Below, piece by piece: positions 58,417-64,000 of a stretch of 64,000 nucleotides of DNA. The notes under the pieces are model-generated. The model was given only the letters and a program-made list of their open reading frames with translations. It searched no databases and was not told the DNA's origin. The stretch is from Stictocephala bisonia (lineage: Eukaryota > Arthropoda > Insecta > Hemiptera > Membracidae). Within the stretch, counting starts at the first letter, position 1. Every line of letters starts with the position of its first letter. The stretch lies in the NCBI GenBank assembly GCA_035578905.1, contig JAQJVL010000806.1, positions 248,001-312,000 on the forward strand, given 5' to 3'. A program made the position numbers and the translations under genes.

Positions 58417-59335
58417 CAAGGGTTACCCATACATTAAGGTCTCCAACAAGACCCCGTTGTCACATAGCGAGCTAGTGTACATCTGAAAATAACGCCATGT
58501 TCCTTCCTTTCCCCACCATTATTCTAGCCAGTCTCCATCTCTCTGCGGCGCTCAGTCTTGGCTTAGCAGCTGTTAAGGATGGAAGGGAAAAATCAATGCT
58601 CCTGCCAAGTGTGAATTCCGGGTTGTGATTACATTTCTGTGGTTTCAGGGGGTCAACCTTTTGAACTGTTGAATCCATAACCAATTGATCAATGTGTATA
58701 GAGAGAAGCGTGGAGACATAAAAAATATGTGTAAGTGGTGTAGAGAGTTTGCAGAAGGCCTAACAAATGTGCACGATGAGGCCGACTTTATCCGTCCTTC
58801 AGTTTCAGATGAGACACTAACAAAAGTTGGGATACTTTTGCTTGCAGATTGACATATTACTGTGCGAGAGATTCCCCAACAGATAGAGGAAATATCTAAT
58901 ACTACTGTGGGCAAGATTTAGTTAGCCTACAAAGAAAAAAAAGAGGGATCAGCATTCACGTCAACCAAACCACAACGAAACTTATCACCAAATTCGGGTG
59001 CTAAATTAACCATAAACTATACAGCCCTGATTTGTCCCCCAGTGACTTTCTATTTGTTCCTAAACTTAAAACAACACTTAAGAAGAATAGAATTCACAAG
59101 CGACGAAGAGCTAAAGGCTGCTGTCATTTTCTTACTGCGCAAATCAGCAGGAGAGTGCTTTGACACGGCAATGAAAAACTTCCTTAAAGTCTCCAAAAGT
59201 GAACTGATCATGGCAGGGAGAGCATTGAAAAATATCTAAATATGCAATATTTGAGAATCTGTAATTGATCTTACAATAGAATGATGTTTACTATGTGCAA
59301 AAGCATTGGAGACCTTAATTTACAGACAACTCTCG
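58417..59335 (+). mobile_element. mariner with internal deletion
   Basis: Inverted ends of about 30 bp (inner part ATTAAGGTCTCCAA identical on both sides) are flanked by TA (58415-58416, 59336-59337). At 919 bp it is about 400 bp shorter than a full mariner. It belongs to a different family from the copy at 8920. Confidence 0.88.
58683..59239 (+). pseudogene. mariner transposase, central part deleted
   Basis: The N-terminal part carries KWCREFAEGLTNVHDEADF, RPSVSDETLTKVGILL and ITVREIPQQIEEIS (58735-58900). The C-terminal part has PPVTFYLFLNLKQHLRRIEF, DEELKAAVIFLL and FLKVSKSELIMAGRAL (59035-59239), the usual mariner end. The region with the first two catalytic aspartates is deleted between about 58920 and 58980, and the third is eroded (normally PSDYHLF). 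Stops are present. Confidence 0.85.
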
Positions 59336-59339
59336 TATA

Positions 59340-60290
59340 TTTGATGAAATTGCATTTTGTAAAAGGTAACAACTGTGTTTGCTATCAATTATAAAATCTC
59401 TTCGTCTTATTAGTAAAAGTGACAATTAAAAAAAAAAAGTATGACCATTTTACAGATAATGAAACCTTTTAGACAAAGATTGTATCTACTTATTGAAGTA
59501 TTTATATATAATGGACTCCTGACTATCCTGATCAATATAGCGGCGAACCGAACCAAATAGCATTAATCCGTCTATGCCAAATTTCAAGGTTAAGTGGTCT
59601 GTGAGATGCTGATAACCTTTCTAACGTCGATGATAGCAAAGTTATTTGTAATAGACGCTCTCCACACTTTTATAATTAACTCATAATATAATTACAACAA
59701 TGTTATTATACTGATTCTTCAAATAATGTTGATAACCTAATGGTAAAATTTACGCTATGACATTTACTATTCAGCTGGGTCACTGACTCTGATTACTGTT
59801 AGCTGAAAATGTTACTACATATAACAGTGGGTCGAAAACATGATGCAATAGTTCCGATGTCAATGCACTACTTTGTGGTTAATGAATATTAATTTAACAT
59901 CTGTTGAAATCACATGTTATTTATAATTGTTGTATTGTTTTGATTTTAGTCCAGAGAAAGTTTTCAAATCTTGTGTTAATGATTTTGCATAGTTCATTTA
60001 TTAATAAAATTTAGGATACGAAGACAGCATCAATCCAATTAAGTTTCCAGCAACATTCTATAAAATATGGAAAGGCTAAAAATATCCGCTACACAGTTTT
60101 GTCATGCATTTAGTAGAGGAAAATTTTTAGCCGCTCTTGATGTTAACCTGATTTTACCGCTGACAAAATACGCTACCTTTATATTAGTTTGATCCAGAAA
60201 TTAAATAAAGTTGCAATCCCAATAGTTGCAAGGCTACTGTTTTCTGAATATGTAATAAATTTAGTACATTTTGTTGGCTTATATCTTGAA
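59340..60290. other. Spacer, nothing recognised
   Basis: AT-rich, no exon or element ends identified. Confidence 0.5.
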
Positions 60291-60309
60291 ATTTTCCTCT
60301 TCATTACTT

Positions 60310-61170
60310 TGAATTTTTTTATCATTAAAAGATTTATTGGAAATCTGTGAATCTGCAAAGAGTTCTGGTACTGCAGAAGTGTGCAATTTGAATCTTGGCC
60401 AATCTAAATCCCAGAGAAAGCTGCAGAGAGGTTTTTTAAACTCTGAAGATACTTTCAGTAATGACATTATACAACTCCTCTACTGGCTTTTGGGTGAATC
60501 CACCAACAGATATGATGAAGAGTTTTTGAGTACTGTAAACTCAGCTAATTTAAATTCTATAAAACTGTAATAAAATTTACATTGATACTCTTCTTTTGTT
60601 GATCATGTTACAAAGTACTGTCTACCAACACTATTCAGCTCATAATATTGGCCTTTCCATACGGACACACTGTAACACAGTGACGTCAAATACCTACATT
60701 TGATGTCACACTAAACAGAAACTATGACCAGAAGAAACTTTCACTAGTCCCGGTAGACTGGCACATTAAGGATGCATCTGTGCTTAGTGCACCGTGTCTG
60801 AAATGGCATGCTAATGATCGTTGGAGTAATCTCAATCTTTCTCCTTGCGAAAAGCAGCATTGTATTTTCCTCCAAAGACTTGAGGAGGGAGGAAATTGAT
60901 TGCCAATGAGATGGTTTCTCTCCAAGTGTAATATTGGTTATGAAACAAAGCCACTGGATAAAAAGCTTATCACAGACTTAAAATTTAGGTTGTATTGTGA
61001 ATATGTATTTTCAATCTTATCTGCACAAGATCCAGAAAGCGCCCCAACAGAGTATTTGCGTTGTCCCCAATGTTGGCAGTCCATTACACGTTTTTCACTT
61101 CTGGTAGTATCACAACTTTTCCCAGGTTTAACTAGAACTGTATTATACAGCACTAGAGAAATAAAATATT
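60310..61170 (+). pseudogene. Unrecognised degenerate coding-like segment
   Basis: The plus strand has protein-like stretches in changing frames: KDLLEICESAKSSGTAEV...DTFSNDIIQLLYWLLGES (60325-60570, then stop), then LSLVPVDWHIKDASVLSAPC...CEKQHCIFLQRLEEGGN (about 60735-60897), a single TGA, and in the same frame LPMRWFLSK...KLITDLKFRLYCEYVF and YLRCPQCWQSITRF to about 61110. Composition looks like real protein. It may be a decayed gene copy or retro-pseudogene, lying antisense in the intron next to forkhead exon A. I do not recognise the family. Confidence 0.4.
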
Positions 61171-61185
61171 TTTTTAAAAACATAC

Positions 61186-61521
61186 CTTTCTATTTTGCAT
61201 GTTCACAGCTCTTTCCAGAACTGCCTCAGCCGTTACAGGATCCACTGTCCAACAGCCTCCATGGTCTTGAGATTTTTTGGAATGGCAAGAACTAGGACAT
61301 TTCTTTATGAAAAAGTCACTCCAGTGAATGGTTTGGCGAAGCGAATTCATCCAACAGTCATTTGCTGTGCGATAGTAAGGGAACTGGTTTTGTATATATT
61401 GGATGATGTCACACAGAGGAAGACTAGACTGTGGTGAAGATTTTAGAGCCATGATTGCAAGAACCATATAAGAGAATGGTGGTTCCAACGAAGGTTTGTC
61501 AGCAACATATTTCATTAATTC
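61186..61521 (-). CDS. Forkhead domain exon A
   Basis: A TGTTTTTAG acceptor and an AAG|GTATGT donor flank 336 nt (112 codons, phase 0-0). It encodes a forkhead domain: PPFSYMVLAIMAL, LPLCDIIQYIQNQFPYYR, WMNSLRQTIHWSDFF and GGCWTVDP. The recognition helix is closer to canonical than in exon B (NSLRQTIH against NSIRHNLS; Asn, Ser and Arg are kept, His is changed to Gln). The Cys/Ser-rich loop before the wing (KKCPSSCHSKKSQDHGG) is shared with exon B, so it is a family trait. It is preceded in phase by exon 62412-62519. Confidence 0.88.
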
Positions 61522-61641
61522 CTAAAAACAAGACAATATGTATGTCTAATTATAACAATCATATCTGAACTATGCATAATAGTTTCTTTATATCCTGTAA
61601 TTTTTATTAATTTATTATTTAGTTTTACTAATCCAATTTAA

Positions 61642-62292
61642 CCCTTTGAGGACCGAAAAAAAGTAAGAAGTTTTTTTTCTTCACTTTTCAAGTGCGATAT
61701 GAAAATATTTAGGCTGAAAATTTGGAGGAATGCAAGTCTTTATACATTTATTTATAAAATCTGTTCTAATAAAGATACCAGGGTAATTTTTTGACCAGAA
61801 TGTTTGTAATTGAGTACTTTATCAGAATAAATTACCAAATAGTCATCTCATAATTTTTAAATATTTATATTTTTATTTATTTATTTATTTTTTTACGCTT
61901 ACAAAAACTGTTTATTGAAGTCTAAACTTAATCCCCTACAAACACAGAAAAAAGTATACAATCAGATTGAAAACAAAATATATGTAGCATGAAATATTTT
62001 GTTAATACTGTCAGATTCATCCGTTAAAATTAACTATTGTTATAAGTTCTTTTCATTGACGTTATATTCCAACAGCTGGCTCCAGACGTTAAAAAAAGCA
62101 TTCTCGAATGTCTGTGTGACATCCCAAAGATGTACAAGTTATCGTAGGCGGTAAATTGGATATTATATGTAACAAACTTCGAATGACAGGATATCGTCAT
62201 TCGGTCCTCAACGTGAATTTTAGAAATGACCATATTTCGGTCTTCAAGGGAAAAAAACAATGACAAAATATAGTCATTGCGTCCCCAAAGGG
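61642..62292. mobile_element. TTAA element with CCCTTTGAGGACC ends
   Basis: TTAA lies at 61638-61641 and 62293-62296. Ends are CCCTTTGAGGACCG and, reversed, CCCTTTGGGGACGC. Near the right end ATGACnnnATAT-type motifs followed by CGGTC or its inverse recur (about 62183-62210, 62225-62245, 62260-62285). Non-coding, 651 bp; it lies in the intron between exons 62412-62519 and 61186-61521. Confidence 0.82.
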
Positions 62293-62411
62293 TTAAGAAG
62301 TAGTTGAACTGTTTATATTTTAAATCCTTCATATTTCTGATCTTCCAAATTTAATAATTACTGTTTTAAATCATATCCGCAGTATATTGTTGTGAAATAT
62401 GTTATATTCAC

Positions 62412-62519
62412 CTTCAGATGTTCTTCTATCCTTGAATATAGTGTGTTTTCTTGTCCTTCCTTTCTTAAGACTTCTTTATTGAAAGATTTATTTTGCACTT
62501 GCTGCTTATAATGTTGTGG
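62412..62519 (-). CDS. Phase-0 exon upstream of forkhead A (36 codons)
   Basis: A TGTTTTAG acceptor and an AAG|GTGAAT donor flank 108 nt. It encodes PQHYKQQVQNKSFNKE to YSRIEEHLK, which continues in phase into ELMKYVADKP at the start of forkhead exon A. Its end resembles that of exon 19048-19173 (KIKEHIE), which holds the same position relative to forkhead B. No known domain; it is the most 5' exon visible. Confidence 0.62.
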
Positions 62520-62859
62520 CTAAAACATATTAAAAAGTTATTACTCCTTTTTTAACTACTAAAATATTAATATGTGTACTATAATATTCGCTCACAAACT
62601 ATTAATTTAAACCCTTGTGATAATTTATGATAAAGATATTAAAAGCAATTATATTTAAATGTAATATAACTACCAGCTTCAATACGTCTCTTGACGTACA
62701 TCGCCTAAAGAAAGTGCCAGTGGTACTGAAAGTTTGTATTATGCATAGTGTCTGTTTTTGTTTTCTTTTGTACTATGTTGGTGGACTTGCCTTCCCAAGT
62801 AAGTTTTCTGATGCCTTATCTCCACTATAAAGTCACTAAATGAACATTAGAAAACTGAG

Positions 62860-63360
62860 AAGCATACTAAAACTAGACACTAACAGAAATGCCAAAGAAA
62901 AAATTCAGAAAAACGAAAAGAAACAACCAATTCTTATTTTAGCTGACAGCCACGGTATTACATTTCTATGAGCATGTATCAAACCAATAGACCTCAACAA
63001 ATAAAAACAATCTTAATATTTTTAAGCCTATGTGTTTTAACATTTGTGATAAATTATTTGGGCAACCTTACGGAGTTTTGATAAAAACTACATAGATACC
63101 ATAATGGCAGGATCAAATAACAAAATTATTGGTAAGAAAGATCATACATCAGAAGAAGAATGGGACGCGTATGGTACAATTCCTTGGACGAACTACCATA
63201 GCAAATATACACCAGACATGGACAACATTTAAAAAGAAAGGAAAAAGAAAAATAGCAAGTTTAATCAAACAAACCATAGAAGATATAGACGAAGATGTTT
63301 ATATTAACGAAGAAATAAAATAAATGGAAAATCAAGGTTTTGAAGAAACTTTAGGAATTG
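62860..63360 (+). pseudogene. LINE ORF1 esterase remnant (third copy)
   Basis: QPILILADSHGITFL (about 62930-62970) is the GDS-type nucleophile block, and YTRHGQHLKRKGKRKIASLI (63210-63270) is the His block. Stops and frame changes lie between. No macro domain follows within 600 bp. Upstream sequence at 62772-62818 resembles the hairpin arm at 35090-35160. Confidence 0.65.
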
Positions 63361-63379
63361 AATGTGATACATAAGCTAG

Positions 63380-64000
63380 TACTAGTATGCAAAATAAATC
63401 CCAGGATTCTGTCAGGAAAACAAATGTGGAAAACTCTGCAAAGTAGTTGCAAGGTGGACTACATATCTTAAATGTGGTCAAAAACGCCTATGCCACATTT
63501 AATGCCCTCACCGTCACCAAGATGAGGAGTCATCTTTGAAAGCTCTACTAGAACTTCATAAGCAAAAAATCAGAGAGTACACCAATGAGAACAACCAGAA
63601 TCCCTATTGGCTGGCCTTACTCATATCGTTATTCAAAAAAAGACAGTGCGTCAGTTTGCATTACGTTGTAAATGTACATCAATAAATAAATGTAACATGC
63701 AAATAAGGAATTTGACTTTGCTTGGATTTTAACTTTTACCATCCAAGTTTTACAGTTACACATTATTTTGTTTCTTGATCATCTGCCTTATATTTTTTAT
63801 AAATTCCATCCTCAGGTATTTTTTTAATTTTCCGTTGCCTGTTTCCAATTATATATTTAGTTACATTAATACTTTTTGTATGTTTATGAAAATCATACAC
63901 AAGTTCATTTAATATTTCTTATATTGTAAAATAAAATTGTGCCCATTGAATTGCGTTACAAACTACTGTGGCTAAACACTGAGGATTTAGTTTTGCTGAT
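63380..64000. other. Unassigned right edge
   Basis: A Cys/His-rich plus-strand stretch (KCGKLCK, YLKCGQKRLCHI, CPHRHQDEESSL at about 63425-63540) followed by an AATAAA near 63683 could be a decayed zinc-finger ORF of a retroelement. Nothing firm can be assigned. Confidence 0.3.

Larger units (their letters stand above)
982..62519 (-). other. Gene model: forkhead/C2H2 zinc-finger gene, eight recognised exons
   Basis: Eight minus-strand exons appear to form one transcription unit running from 62519 down to 982: 62412-62519, 61186-61521, 44060-44185, 38673-38798, 35238-35390, 19048-19173, 7917-8252 and 982-1848. Each has an AG acceptor and a GT donor (the last ends in a stop), each length divides by three, and all junctions are phase 0. 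Together they encode about 780 residues: two forkhead domains, basic lysine-rich linkers and C-terminal zinc fingers. No stop-ending exon was seen between the two forkhead exons, which favours one gene, but two tandem paralogues cannot be excluded without a transcript. Introns are up to about 17 kb and filled with transposons. The start codon is not in the window. Sequence-specific DNA binding in the nucleus is the family role; the specific function is unknown. Confidence 0.6.

Noticed and set aside
63771..63925. Lys-rich minus-strand frame of about 50 codons ending in a stop
   Set aside because: It has no convincing acceptor in phase 0 and no donor before its stop, so it cannot be joined to the forkhead gene model.

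Overview
This is AT-rich nuclear DNA from an animal, most likely an insect. The transposon repertoire (mariner, piggyBac, hAT, pogo/Tigger, a Penelope-like element, PHD/esterase non-LTR retrotransposons, gypsy) fits an arthropod. Hemiptera is only a guess. There is no bacterial-style gene organisation, and no rRNA, tRNA or CRISPR array was seen.

The only convincing host gene lies on the minus strand and spans almost the whole window. Eight exons can be recognised, in transcript order: 62412-62519, 61186-61521 (forkhead domain A), 44060-44185, 38673-38798, 35238-35390, 19048-19173, 7917-8252 (forkhead domain B) and 982-1848 (C2H2 zinc fingers and stop codon). Every exon is a multiple of three and starts and ends in phase 0. 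The two forkhead exons are both 336 nt and align without gaps, and exons 44060-44185 and 38673-38798 are clear duplicates. I read this as one forkhead/zinc-finger gene that grew by duplicating phase-0 exons; two tandem paralogues are the alternative. The 5' end lies beyond the right edge.

The introns hold dense, nested transposons. From left to right: a TTAA element (101-794); a hAT element (3581-7836) carrying a piggyBac deletion derivative (3870-6139), which carries a PIF-like MITE (4100-4841); a mariner (8920-10244) inside a LINE remnant; a Penelope-like element (about 11040-18345) split by a 4.7 kb piggyBac (13171-17873), which contains an 18 x 71 bp minisatellite; a PHD-bearing LINE fragment (18480-19010); a LINE with an esterase remnant and a macro domain (19525-23580); a second hAT element (24266-29614) with two TTAA elements inside; foldback elements; a third hAT element (31651-33868); a pogo MITE; a Tigger (36160-38613); a LINE 3' fragment (39785-40430); a second esterase/macro LINE (about 44960-49520); a long-TIR element (49786-57519) split by a young gypsy-like LTR element (50986-57002); a deleted mariner (58417-59335); a TTAA element (61642-62292); and a third esterase-type LINE remnant (62860-63360).

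All transposase and reverse transcriptase genes seen carry stops, frameshifts, deletions or active-site substitutions, so the copies here look dead. The points most worth follow-up are the forkhead/zinc-finger exon array, the TARG1-like macro domain fused behind an esterase domain in LINE ORF1, and the subterminal palindromes that differ between the TTAA-type elements.
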